Under the pieces are notes generated by a model. That model saw only the letters and a list, made by a program, of their open reading frames with translations. It had not been told where the DNA came from and ran no database searches. From NCBI RefSeq assembly GCF_000716785.1, contig NZ_JNYY01000014.1, positions 186,001-250,000 of the forward strand: DNA of 64,000 nt, written 5' to 3'. This DNA comes from Amycolatopsis vancoresmycina (GTDB lineage: Bacteria > Actinomycetota > Actinomycetes > Mycobacteriales > Pseudonocardiaceae). This document shows, in pieces, positions 1 through 7,685 of this stretch (position 1 is its first letter; each line of letters opens with the position of its first letter). The position numbers and the translations under genes are program-made.

Positions 1-53
1 TGCGGGCGCTGAACCTGTTCCCGGAAGCGGCTCACCTGCCGGCGCCGCGTTAG
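1..53 (+). CDS. C-terminal tail of a gene entering from the left
   Basis: The first 53 bases read as an open frame ending in TAG at 51-53, with the last residues RALNLFPEAAHLPAPR. Codon use (G/C in third positions) fits a real gene tail. Only 16 codons are visible, so no family can be named. The stop lies 22 bases before a DNA-damage-type promoter. Confidence 0.5.
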   Translation, partial: RALNLFPEAAHLPAPR

Positions 54-75
54 CGGGCCGCCGGGCGGCGCGGAA

Positions 76-98
76 TTGTCGGTGCTGCCCGGTAGCGT
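76..98 (+). promoter_or_regulatory. RecA-NDp (PafBC-type) promoter, copy A
   Basis: TTGTCGGTG at 76-84, eight bases, then TAGCGT at 93-98. This is an exact fit to the mycobacterial RecA-independent damage promoter, tTGTCRgtg-N8-TAnnnT, which needs the PafBC activator. It points right, into the 3' end of the convergent oxidoreductase gene, and no credible coding frame follows it. Confidence 0.7.
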
Positions 99-119
99 GG
101 AAAACGGGGGGCGCCCCCG
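89..119 (+). repeat. 31-bp intergenic repeat, copy A, with a GC palindrome
   Basis: These 31 bases are identical to 2715-2745. The block starts inside the promoter -10 region, continues through TGGAAAACG and ends in the perfect 12-bp palindrome GGGGGCGCCCCC (107-118). Similarity goes on more weakly on both sides. It is a non-coding element that carries its own damage-type promoter. Confidence 0.75.
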
Positions 120-176
120 AGGGCGGGTGAGCTCAGGCGTCCGGGCCGGGGTGCGGGGCGTCGGCCCGGCGGCGGT

Positions 177-1046
177 TCACGTGGCCAGCAGTTCGCGCGT
201 CCGGGCTTGCTCCTCCGCCGGGCCGATCGGCATCACCAGCAGTTCCGTCGCGCCCGCGTCTTCGAGGGATTTCACCTGGCGGAGCACGGTTTTCTCGTCG
301 CCGATGATGGCGGTGTCCGAGATCCGGTCGTGGCCCTCGCGGTCGAGGATCGCGCGGTACGCCGGGACGTTCGCCGCGCCGCCGTAAGTCTTCTCGATCC
401 ACGTGCGGCGTTCGTCCACTTCGGACGTCACGCAGATCAGCTGGCCCGAGACCACGCGGGACGCGCCGCCCAGCGTCGGTACGACGAACTCGGCGGTCGC
501 CCGCGGGCCCGCCCACGTCGTGATCACGCCGTCGGCCAGCTCGCCCGCGAGGCGCGTCGACTGCGGGCTCACCGAGCCGAGCAGCACGGCGGGCCGCCGG
601 GCGCCCGGGGTGTTCAGGCCGCCGACGGCCGTCAGCGTTTCGCCGTGGACGTCCGCCTTTTCCCCTCGCAGCAACGGGTTCAGCGCCTCCAGGTACTCCC
701 TGAGGTGCCGCATCGGACGGTCGTAGGAATAGCCGAACTCGTTCTCGATGATGTACTTGTGGCTCAGCCCGATCCCCAGGTGCACGGGCGCGCCGGTGGC
801 CGCCTGCGCGGTCAGGGCCTGTGCGGCCATGGTGATCGGGTGCCGCGGGTACGTCGGGACGACGCACGTGCCCAGCTCCACGCCGGGTGCGGCGGCGCCG
901 AGCGCGGGCAATGCGGTGAGCGCGTCCCAGCCGCCGCGCTGCGCCAGCCACAGCGTGTCGTAGCCGAGCTTCGCCGCTTCGCGGGCTTGAGCCGTCATGG
1001 CGTCGAAGCCGACGCCGAGTTCGTCGATCAGGATTCCGGTGCGCAT
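177..1046 (-). CDS. LLM-class F420-dependent oxidoreductase
   Basis: A 289-aa protein of the luciferase-like monooxygenase family, single TIM barrel, expected to move hydride from reduced F420 (or FMNH2) to an unknown substrate in the cytoplasm. It starts MRTGILIDELG and has the family's early strand, the TLWLAQRGGWDALTALPALG segment and the PRHPITMAAQALT segment typical of actinobacterial F420 members. It is the second gene of a two-gene operon behind a TetR regulator, 14 bases downstream, so its expression is probably controlled by that repressor. The substrate cannot be read from the sequence. Confidence 0.85.
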   Translation of the reverse strand: MRTGILIDELGVGFDAMTAQAREAAKLGYDTLWLAQRGGWDALTALPALGAAAPGVELGTCVVPTYPRHPITMAAQALTAQAATGAPVHLGIGLSHKYIIENEFGYSYDRPMRHLREYLEALNPLLRGEKADVHGETLTAVGGLNTPGARRPAVLLGSVSPQSTRLAGELADGVITTWAGPRATAEFVVPTLGGASRVVSGQLICVTSEVDERRTWIEKTYGGAANVPAYRAILDREGHDRISDTAIIGDEKTVLRQVKSLEDAGATELLVMPIGPAEEQARTRELLAT

Positions 1047-1060
1047 GGGTCCCTCCAGTA

Positions 1061-1726
1061 TCAGTACGCGCGTTCGAGCTGTTTGCGGTCGAGCGCCACG
1101 GATTCGGTGAACAGCGCCAGCGCGCGCGGAGCGACGGCGCGCAGCTGCCGGGTCGACACGGCGAGCGGCTCGAAGGCGTGCGCGACGGTGTCGGCGATCA
1201 GGGCGGGCGCGGGGGGCGGGCTGCCGCCGAGGAAGCCGTGCAGCACGGCCTGGTAGGCGACGACGAGTTCGCGGACCGGCCGGTCGGTGCGCAGCAGGTC
1301 GTTGGCGGCCAGCAGGTCCAGGTACTCGACGAAGGACTCGGCGTGCCGCGGGTCGAGCTTGCCGTGCAGCTTCGGCAGCAGCTTGCCGAGCGTCTCGGCG
1401 TCGTCGGCGTACCCGGCCCGCAGCAGCGGGCGCCCCAGCACGTTGCCGTAGTGGAGCTCGGTCAGCCGCGAAAGCCGCGTGGCGAGCGGATCGGCCGCGA
1501 GCGCCGCGACGAGGTCTTCGAGCGCCCGCACGGACTCCCGGAGCAGGACGGCGAGGAACAGCTCCTCGCGGTTCTTCCAGTGCAGGTAGACGGTGCCTTT
1601 GCCGACGACGGCCCGCTCGGCGACGTCCTCGATGGTGGTCCGCCGGTACCCGGCGCGCAGGAGGAGGTCGGCGGCGGCGTCGAGGATGCGCTCGGCCCGC
1701 TCGGCGCGGTCTTCGGCAGGAGGCAT
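1061..1726 (-). CDS. TetR-family transcriptional regulator
   Basis: A 221-aa protein with an N-terminal TetR helix-turn-helix at about residues 10-56 (TTIEDVAERA then VVGKGTVYLHWKN) and a variable all-helical ligand domain. Alternative starts are few. The ATG at 1726 is six bases after a TAGGAT -10 box, so the message is probably leaderless. A perfect TGACCA-N11-TGGTCA inverted repeat lies over its promoter and suggests autoregulation. It is co-transcribed with the F420-type oxidoreductase and is divergent from the SDR gene, so both may be targets. The ligand is unknown. Confidence 0.88.
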   Translation of the reverse strand: MPPAEDRAERAERILDAAADLLLRAGYRRTTIEDVAERAVVGKGTVYLHWKNREELFLAVLLRESVRALEDLVAALAADPLATRLSRLTELHYGNVLGRPLLRAGYADDAETLGKLLPKLHGKLDPRHAESFVEYLDLLAANDLLRTDRPVRELVVAYQAVLHGFLGGSPPPAPALIADTVAHAFEPLAVSTRQLRAVAPRALALFTESVALDRKQLERAY

Positions 1727-1732
1727 GGGCCT

Positions 1733-1763
1733 ATCCTATGACCAGATTTCTCATTTGGTCAAA
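1733..1763 (-). promoter_or_regulatory. TetR promoter and operator
   Basis: On the minus strand TTGACC and TAGGAT are 18 bases apart, with the ATG six bases further on. The perfect inverted repeat TGACCA-N11-TGGTCA (1739-1761) fills this promoter. A repressor bound there would block its own gene and could affect the divergent SDR. The position is typical of TetR autoregulation. Binding itself is inferred. Confidence 0.65.
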
Positions 1764-1857
1764 CGTCAGGCTGTCACAAGAGCCCGGCTCCCGGTGTCCT
1801 GTGGGCGACCGGATGCCCACAGGCATTGCAGAAAACGTGCAGAGAACGGAAGAGCGC

Positions 1858-2721
1858 ATGAGCAAGGTTTGGTTCGTGACGGGCTCGTCGCGCGGCTTGG
1901 GCCGCTGCTTTGTCGAGGCGGCTCTGTCCCGAGGCGACCGGGTGGCCGCCACGGCGCGGTCCACGGCGAGCTTCGGCTCGCTCGTCGCCACCTACGGCGA
2001 CGCGGTGCTTCCTTTGGAGATGGACGTGACCGACAAGGACGCCGTCTTCGAGAACGTGAAGCGGGCTGCCGAGCACTTCGGCCGCCTGGACGTGATCGTG
2101 AACAACGCCGGCTACGCCCAGATCGGAGCGATCGAGGAGCTGACCGAGCCGGAGCTGCGCGGCCAGCTCGAGACGAACGTGTTCGGCCCGGTGTGGGTCA
2201 TCCAGGCGGCGTTGCCCATCCTGCGCGACCAGGGCGCCGGCCACTTCGTCCAGCTGTCGTCGGCGGCGGGGATCATCGCGATGCCACTCGGCGGCGCCTA
2301 CCAGGCGTCCCGGTGGGCGATCGAGGCGCTGAACGAAACCCTGGCGAGGGAGGTCGCCGGCTTCGGCATCAAGGTGACGATCGTCGAGCCGGGCGGCTAC
2401 GCCACCCGCGACGGCAAGAACCCGGACCCGCTCGCCAACGGCCACGTCGCCGAGCCCAACCCCGCCTACGACGGACTCCGCCGCCGGCTGGCCGAGATCG
2501 CGGGCGGCCAGCCGGCCGGCGACCCGGCGGCCGCGGCCCGGGCGCTGCTGAAGGTCGTCGACGCGGCCAACCCGCCCCTGAGGGTGCTTTTCGGTCAGGG
2601 GTTCTACCCGATGATCCAGCAGGTCTACGCGGACCGGCTGGCGACGTGGGCGGAGTGGCAGGACCTGTCGGCGGAGGCACAGGGGGTGCAGCCGGCCGAA
2701 AATGTCGGTGCCCACCGGTAG
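1858..2721 (+). CDS. Short-chain dehydrogenase/reductase
   Basis: A 287-aa classical SDR. The NAD(P) motif is TGSSRGLG near residues 8-15, followed by VNNAGYAQ, the catalytic serine strand LSSAAG and YQASRWAIEAL in the YxxxK position; here the motif is Y-Q-A-S-R, so the usual lysine is replaced by arginine. I chose the ATG at 1858 because translation then starts MSKVWFVTGSS; the frame is open for 40 codons upstream, but that part has no SDR features. It is divergent from the TetR gene and may belong to its regulon. Its TAG stop is also the first half of the -10 box of damage-type promoter copy B. Confidence 0.85.
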   Translation: MSKVWFVTGSSRGLGRCFVEAALSRGDRVAATARSTASFGSLVATYGDAVLPLEMDVTDKDAVFENVKRAAEHFGRLDVIVNNAGYAQIGAIEELTEPELRGQLETNVFGPVWVIQAALPILRDQGAGHFVQLSSAAGIIAMPLGGAYQASRWAIEALNETLAREVAGFGIKVTIVEPGGYATRDGKNPDPLANGHVAEPNPAYDGLRRRLAEIAGGQPAGDPAAAARALLKVVDAANPPLRVLFGQGFYPMIQQVYADRLATWAEWQDLSAEAQGVQPAENVGAHR

Positions 2722-2724
2722 CGT
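2702..2724 (+). promoter_or_regulatory. RecA-NDp (PafBC-type) promoter, copy B
   Basis: ATGTCGGTG at 2702-2710, eight bases, TAGCGT at 2719-2724. This fits tTGTCRgtg-N8-TAnnnT except for the first, weakly conserved base. The -10 overlaps the stop codon of the SDR gene. Transcription would run right through the repeat block toward the convergent aldo-keto reductase. No convincing gene follows. Confidence 0.65.
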
Positions 2725-2745
2725 GGAAAACGGGGGGCGCCCCCG
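2715..2745 (+). repeat. 31-bp intergenic repeat, copy B
   Basis: Identical over 31 bases to 89-119, including the 12-bp palindrome GGGGGCGCCCCC (2733-2744). As in copy A, it sits just downstream of a plus-strand gene and between convergent genes. It is followed at once by a tandem array. Confidence 0.75.
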
Positions 2746-2854
2746 CGGCCGGTGGGAAAGCTCAGAGGGCTCGCGGCCGGTAGGGAAGCTCGGGCCGCCC
2801 GTGGCTGGTGGCGAAACTCGGGCTCTCGCGGCTGGCGGGAAACTCAGTCGGCCC
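2745..2854 (+). repeat. Four imperfect 27/28-bp tandem repeats
   Basis: Four units lie head to tail: 2745-2772, 2773-2800, 2801-2827 and 2828-2854. Each begins GYGGCYGG and carries GGGAAACTC or GGAAGCTC in the middle, followed by a GC-rich end. They fill the space between the SDR and the aldo-keto reductase. The unit length is not a multiple of three throughout, which argues against a coding repeat. Confidence 0.7.
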
Positions 2855-2918
2855 ACCCACCCAGCGGAGGAGACGGCCCGCCGCCGGTGATCCCGGCAGC
2901 GGGCCGCTCTCAGCGGGC

Positions 2919-3947
2919 TCAGGCGTCCGAGGAACGCTTCCAGAGGTTGATGTCCGCGTCGGTCGCGTGGCCGTCGATCTCCGTCAGCTCCTCCGACGAA
3001 AACTCGAGATTGCCGAGCGCGCCCACGTTGTCCTCGAGCTGACCGACGCTGCTCGCCCCGATCAGCACCGACGTCACCCGGTGGTCGCGCAACGCCCACG
3101 CCAGCGCCAGCTGGGCCAGCGACTGGCCGCGCCGGGCCGCGATGTCGTTCAAGGCCCGGACTCGGCCCAGGCGGTTCTCGTCCAGGGTGTCCGGGTCGAG
3201 GGACTTGCCCTGCGCGGCCCGGGAATCCGACGGGACGCCCTTCAGGTACCGGTCGGTCAGCAGCCCCTGCGCCAGCGGGGAGAACGCGATGCAGCCCGCT
3301 CCCGCCTGTTCGAGCGTGTCGAGGAGGCCGTCCTCCTCGATCCAGCGGTTGAGCATCGAGTACGACGGCTGGTGGATCAGCAGCGGCGTGCCCAGCTCGC
3401 GCAGGAGCCGCGCCGCTTCGGCCGTCCGCTCCGAGTTGTACGACGAAATCCCGACATACAGCGCTTTCCCCGCGCGGACGGCCGCGTCGAGGGCCCCGAC
3501 GGTCTCTTCCAGAGGCGTTTCGGGGTCGAAGCGGTGGGAATAGAAGATGTCGACGTAGTCCAGGCCGAGCCGGCCGAGGGACTGGTCCAGTGAGGACAGC
3601 AGGTACTTGCGCGAACCCCATTCGCCGTACGGGCCGGGCCACATGTCGTAGCCGGCCTTGGTCGAGATCACCAGCTCGTCGCGGTACGGCCGGAAGTCGG
3701 TGGCCAGCAGCCTGCCGAAGTTCTCCTCCGCCGAGCCGTAGGGCGGGCCGTAGTTGTTGGCCAGGTCGAAGTGCGTGATGCCCAGGTCGAAGGCGCGGCG
3801 GGTGATGTCGCGCTGGGTCTGCAGCGGGCGGTCGTGGCCGAAGTTGTGCCACAGGCCGAGAGAGATCGCCGGCAGCTTCAGCCCGGAACGCCCGCAGCGC
3901 CGGTAGGGGATCGAGTCGTATCGGCCGGAAGCCGCAGCGTAGGTCAC
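2919..3947 (-). CDS. yghZ: Aldo/keto reductase, L-glyceraldehyde-3-phosphate reductase (YghZ) type
   Basis: A 342-aa (beta/alpha)8 aldo-keto reductase, NADPH-linked, cytosolic. It matches the YghZ/GPR subgroup closely: YRRCGRSGLKLPAISLGLWH at the start, then FDLANNYGPPYGSAEENFG with the catalytic Asp and Tyr, STKAGYDMWPGPYG with the catalytic Lys, and the YSHRFD strand with the His. The C terminus ends LWKRSSDA as in the family. I start at the GTG at 3947 (VTYAAASGRYDSIPYRRCG), which matches the family's usual N terminus; the longer frame back to 4133 overlaps the promoter of the divergent MoxR gene. The likely role is detoxification of reactive aldehydes such as methylglyoxal. Confidence 0.9.
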   Translation of the reverse strand: MTYAAASGRYDSIPYRRCGRSGLKLPAISLGLWHNFGHDRPLQTQRDITRRAFDLGITHFDLANNYGPPYGSAEENFGRLLATDFRPYRDELVISTKAGYDMWPGPYGEWGSRKYLLSSLDQSLGRLGLDYVDIFYSHRFDPETPLEETVGALDAAVRAGKALYVGISSYNSERTAEAARLLRELGTPLLIHQPSYSMLNRWIEEDGLLDTLEQAGAGCIAFSPLAQGLLTDRYLKGVPSDSRAAQGKSLDPDTLDENRLGRVRALNDIAARRGQSLAQLALAWALRDHRVTSVLIGASSVGQLEDNVGALGNLEFSSEELTEIDGHATDADINLWKRSSDA

Positions 3948-4110
3948 GCGGCCGATGCTACTGCGCTGTTCGCCGGCCATCCGGCCTCGGACGCGGCCGG
4001 CCAGCCCGTAGGGACGGGTACGTGCCGCTCGAAGGGGGCGGCCTGCTTCGGCCGGATTGCCGAGCGGGCTCGTCGGGTACGCTCCTGGTGAGCGACCGCT
4101 TAGGAGGCAC

Positions 4111-4995
4111 GTGGTGGGCACCGGATTCTTCACCTCCGTCGACGACGTGTCGGCGAAGCTGGCCGGGGCGGGCTACCTGGCCTCGACGGCGGTCGCGACC
4201 ACGGTGTTCCTCGCCGACCGGCTCGGCAAGCCGTTGCTGGTCGAAGGGCCGGCCGGGGTCGGGAAGACCGAGCTCGCCAAGGCCGTCGCCCAGGTCAGCG
4301 GGTCGCGGCTGGTGCGCCTGCAGTGCTACGAGGGCATCGACGAGGCCCGCGCGCTGTACGAGTGGAACCACGCCAAGCAGCTGCTGCGGATCACCGCCGG
4401 CCGCGACGAGACCTGGGAACAGGCCCGCACCGACATCTTCGGCGAGGAGTTCCTGCTGCGCCGCCCGCTGCTCACCGCGATCTCCTCCGACGAGCCGACC
4501 GTGCTGCTGATCGACGAGACCGACAAGGCCGACATGGAGGTCGAGGGCCTGCTGCTGGAGGTGCTCGGCGACTTCCAGGTGACCGTGCCCGAGCTCGGCA
4601 CGATCACCGCCACGCGCGCGCCGTTCGCCGTGCTGACCTCCAACGCGACGCGCGAGCTGTCCGAGGCGCTGCGCCGCCGGTGCCTGTTCCTGCACATCGG
4701 CTTCCCGGACGAGGACCTCGAACGCGACATCGTCCGGCTCAAGGTCCCGGGCATCGACGCCGCGCTCGCCGATTCCGTCGTCCGGGTGATCGCCGCGCTG
4801 CGGGCGATGGACCTGCGCAAACTGCCGTCGGTCGCGGAGACCGTCGACTGGGCGCGCACCCTGCTCGCGCTCGGCGCGTCGACGCTGGACGAGCAGGTCG
4901 TGCGGGAGAGCCTCGGTGTGGTGCTCAAGCACCAGGACGACATCGCGAAGGCGGGCGCCGGCTTGAAGCTCGAACAGGTCCTGGACGCGTCGTGA
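4111..4995 (+). CDS. MoxR/CoxD-type AAA+ ATPase
   Basis: About 294 aa. Walker A is GPAGVGKTE, Walker B is LLIDETDKAD, followed by a sensor strand VLTSNATRELSEALRRR with the arginine finger. MoxR ATPases act as chaperones that mature partner enzymes together with a VWA protein. The start is GTG 4111 or the next GTG at 4114; AGGAGG at 4102-4107 has better spacing for 4114. The stop overlaps the start of the VWA gene (GTGA), so the two are translationally coupled. The CO-dehydrogenase genes that often accompany CoxDE are not adjacent; a molybdenum hydroxylase operon lies 35 kb away. Confidence 0.87.
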   Translation: MVGTGFFTSVDDVSAKLAGAGYLASTAVATTVFLADRLGKPLLVEGPAGVGKTELAKAVAQVSGSRLVRLQCYEGIDEARALYEWNHAKQLLRITAGRDETWEQARTDIFGEEFLLRRPLLTAISSDEPTVLLIDETDKADMEVEGLLLEVLGDFQVTVPELGTITATRAPFAVLTSNATRELSEALRRRCLFLHIGFPDEDLERDIVRLKVPGIDAALADSVVRVIAALRAMDLRKLPSVAETVDWARTLLALGASTLDEQVVRESLGVVLKHQDDIAKAGAGLKLEQVLDAS

Positions 4996-6359
4996 CCGGC
5001 GGCGTGCCGGAGCGGCTCGCGGGGTTCGTCAAGGCGCTGCGGGATCAGGGCATCCCGGCGGGCCCGAGCGAGACCGTCGACGCCGCGGCCGCGCTGGAAG
5101 TCCTCGGCCTCGACGACCGCGCGCTCGTCCGCGAGGGCCTGGCCGCGGCCCTGGTCCGCCGCGGCGGGCAGCGTGCGGTTTTCGACGCCGCGTTCGACCT
5201 GTACTTCCCGGCCGGGATCGGCGCGCCCGAGCGTGCCCGCGAAGACCGGCCGCTGACGCTGGAAGAGCTGCGGGAGGAGCTGGCGGCCGCGCTCGCCGAG
5301 GGCGACCAGCAGGCACTCGGGCAGCTGGCCGGGCTCGCCGTCGAAATGCTGGGGCAGTACGGCTCGGCGTCCGGGCCCGGCGGTGGCTTCTCCGCCCACC
5401 AGACCCTGGAGCGGCTCCAGCCGCAGACGCTGATCGCGCGCGTGCTGGCCGCGGTCCGCGGCGGCGGTGCGCGCGGCGAGTTCACCGACCGGCTCGACCG
5501 CGACGAGATCCGCCGCCGCGTCGAGGGCTTCCGCGGGCAGGTCCGCGCGGAGGCGCGCCGCCGCGCGGCCGAGGCCCGCGGCCGCGAGCGCGTCGCCAAG
5601 CACGCCATCGCGCCCGCGCCGGACCGGGTCGACTTCCTCATCGCGAGCCGCACCCAGCTCGCCGAGCTGCGCCGGACGATCCAGCCGCTGTCCCGCAAGC
5701 TGGCCACGCGCCTGGCCGCCCGCCGCAAGCGCACCACCCGCGGGCAGATCGACCTGCGCCGCACGCTGCGGCGATCGCTGTCGACCGGCGGGGTGCCGCT
5801 GCGGCCCGCCTACCGCCACCGCCGGCCGGGCCGGCCCGAGATCGTGCTGCTGTGCGACCTTTCCGGCTCGGTCGCCGGGTTCGCGAACTTCACCATGCTG
5901 CTGGTGCAGGCGCTGCGCGACCAGTTCAGCAAGATCCGGGTGTTCGCCTTCGTCGACAGCACCGACGAGGTCACCCACCTGGTCACCGCCGGTGCGGCCG
6001 ACCCCGAGCACCTCGGCGCGCGCATGCTGGCCGAAGCCGCCCTGGTGCGCTGGGACGGCCACAGCGACTACGGCGGCTCCCTGCGCCAGTTCACGGCGAA
6101 CTGGCTCGACGCGGTCGGCCCGCGCACCTCGGTGCTGATCCTCGGCGATGCCCGCACGAACGGCGGCGACCCCAACCTCGACGCCGTGCGCGAGATCAAG
6201 GCCCGCGCCCGGCACGTCCACTGGCTCAACCCGGAGCGCCGGTCGCTGTGGTCCACGGGGGACTCGGCCGCGCTGGAGTACGCCGGCGTCGTGGCGATGC
6301 ACGAGTGCCGCACCGTGCACCAGCTCGGCACGCTGGTCACCCGGCTGCTGCCGGTGTGA
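4992..6359 (+). CDS. VWA domain-containing CoxE-like protein
   Basis: A 455-aa protein. The N-terminal half is helical and charged, with an Arg/Ala-rich stretch (residues ~170-260). The C-terminal half is a von Willebrand A domain with a MIDAS DxSxS motif in LLCDLSGSVAG and later the ILGDARTNGGDP loop. The GTG start at 4992 overlaps the stop of the MoxR gene by four bases. MoxR/VWA pairs work together in metal insertion or complex assembly. The 3' end overlaps the convergent deaminase gene by 23 bases. Confidence 0.85.
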   Translation: MTGGVPERLAGFVKALRDQGIPAGPSETVDAAAALEVLGLDDRALVREGLAAALVRRGGQRAVFDAAFDLYFPAGIGAPERAREDRPLTLEELREELAAALAEGDQQALGQLAGLAVEMLGQYGSASGPGGGFSAHQTLERLQPQTLIARVLAAVRGGGARGEFTDRLDRDEIRRRVEGFRGQVRAEARRRAAEARGRERVAKHAIAPAPDRVDFLIASRTQLAELRRTIQPLSRKLATRLAARRKRTTRGQIDLRRTLRRSLSTGGVPLRPAYRHRRPGRPEIVLLCDLSGSVAGFANFTMLLVQALRDQFSKIRVFAFVDSTDEVTHLVTAGAADPEHLGARMLAEAALVRWDGHSDYGGSLRQFTANWLDAVGPRTSVLILGDARTNGGDPNLDAVREIKARARHVHWLNPERRSLWSTGDSAALEYAGVVAMHECRTVHQLGTLVTRLLPV

Positions 6360-7311
6360 GCCACGCGTCGATGCCCCTCAGCATGGCCGCCTTGGTCGCT
6401 TCGGGCGCGAAGGACGCGGTGACGCTCGCGCGAGCGAAGTCCGCCATCGTGGCGTCGTCGTAGCCGAAAGCCTGTTGCACGCGGGCGTACTCCCCGGCCA
6501 GGTTCGCGCCGGTGACCGACGGGACGTCGGTGTTGAGCGTGACGGTCAGGCCCGCGCCGAGCAGGCGGGGGAGCGGGTGCTCGGGCAGGGACGGGACCAG
6601 CCCCAGCGTCACGTTCGACGACGGGCACACCTCCAGGGCGAGGCCCCGGTCGCGGACTTCGGCGACCAGCGACGGGTCGTCGAGGACGCGGATGCCGTGG
6701 CCGAGCCGTTCGGTGCGGCCCACTTCGAGGGCTTCTCGGATGCTGTCGGGCCCGGCGTCTTCGCCCATGTGGTGCAGCAGGTGGATCCCGGCCGCGCGGG
6801 CCTTCTCGAAGAGCGTTGCGAAGGGCCGGAGCGAGTGGTTTTCCTCGCCCGCCATGCCGATCGCGAAGACCTCGTCGTACTCGAGGGCGAGGTCGAGGGT
6901 GCGCTCGGCGCGTTCGACCGAACGACGCCGGGAGTGGTCGAGCACCAGCCGCCAGTCGAGCCCGCGGCCCTGCGACAGTCCGTTGAGGACGGACACCAGC
7001 GGCATTTCCAGGTCGCCGAGGCGTTCCCCGTGCGACGCGGCGGTGAACGTGATCTCGGCGTAGCGCGTGCCCTGGGCGGTTTCGTCCTCGACGTACTCGC
7101 GGGCGATGCGCTCGAAGTCCTCCGGCTGTTGCAGACACGAACGGACGAGGGCGTTGTAGTCGGCGAAGGCGCGGAAGCCGTCGAACACCGGAGGCTCGCC
7201 CGGGACGTCGACCCCGTTCGCTTCGCCGAGCTCACGGAGCGTGGCCGGGCGGATCGTGCTCTCCAGGTGGACGTGCAGGTGGGCCTTCGGCAGGGCGGCC
7301 AGGTCGCGCAT
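6337..7311 (-). CDS. Adenosine deaminase-family metal hydrolase
   Basis: A 324-aa amidohydrolase. KAHLHVHLEST gives the HxH zinc ligands and the later GHGIRV segment carries the conserved His. The C-terminal motif reads LNTDVPS: the first Asp (zinc ligand) is present, but the second Asp of the classic TDDP, which contacts the purine, is Val. Adenosine deamination is therefore likely but not certain, and a related aminopurine substrate is possible. The ATG at 7311 (MRDLAALPKAHLH) was chosen because the upstream in-frame extension has no family similarity. Its 3' end overlaps the VWA gene by 23 bases. Confidence 0.8.
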   Translation of the reverse strand: MRDLAALPKAHLHVHLESTIRPATLRELGEANGVDVPGEPPVFDGFRAFADYNALVRSCLQQPEDFERIAREYVEDETAQGTRYAEITFTAASHGERLGDLEMPLVSVLNGLSQGRGLDWRLVLDHSRRRSVERAERTLDLALEYDEVFAIGMAGEENHSLRPFATLFEKARAAGIHLLHHMGEDAGPDSIREALEVGRTERLGHGIRVLDDPSLVAEVRDRGLALEVCPSSNVTLGLVPSLPEHPLPRLLGAGLTVTLNTDVPSVTGANLAGEYARVQQAFGYDDATMADFARASVTASFAPEATKAAMLRGIDAWLTPAAAG

Positions 7312-7453
7312 GATCGCGAGCCTAGAGCCGCCGGACGACGCTGCGCGCGGCAATTTCCCGGGCCGGCCGGGGTTTGGGTCTCGTCACACGGGGAACCTCC
7401 GGGTGGTTCGTCCGCGTTGTCAGGATGACCGGAACCGATGAGGGAGGACCACC

Positions 7454-7684
7454 GTGGCCCTGCTGAAGAGGCTGACCATGCTGGCCGGCGCGGCCGGCGC
7501 GGCTCGTGCGTACGCCAAGAAGAACCCCGAGAAGGTGAACCAGGCCGTCGGCAAGGCCGCGAAGTTCGTCGACGACAAGACCAAGGGCAAGTACCACCAG
7601 CAGATCGCCGGCGCGGTCCGCAAGGTGAACTCGGTGACCGGGCAGCCGGGCCCGGCGGGACCCGCCGGACCGGCCGCCCGCTAG
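7454..7684 (+). CDS. Small MT0933-type (antitoxin-annotated) protein
   Basis: A 76-aa basic, Ala-rich protein, MALLKRLTMLAGAAGAARAY at the start and then KVNQAVGKAAKFVDDKTKGK, the pattern of the actinobacterial MT0933-like family. That family is labelled antitoxin in databases on thin evidence. It ends in a collagen-like GPAGPAGPAAR tail. The GTG start has AGGGAGG 6 bases upstream. No toxin gene is next to it: recQ follows, convergent, one base after its stop. Confidence 0.7.
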   Translation: MALLKRLTMLAGAAGAARAYAKKNPEKVNQAVGKAAKFVDDKTKGKYHQQIAGAVRKVNSVTGQPGPAGPAGPAAR

Positions 7685-7685
7685 G

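Noticed and set aside
2745..2854. Possible CRISPR array
   Set aside because: Units follow one another with no unique spacers of constant length and no cas genes are present.
7454..7684. Half of a toxin-antitoxin pair
   Set aside because: The family is called antitoxin, but there is no adjacent small toxin gene; the neighbour is recQ, convergent.
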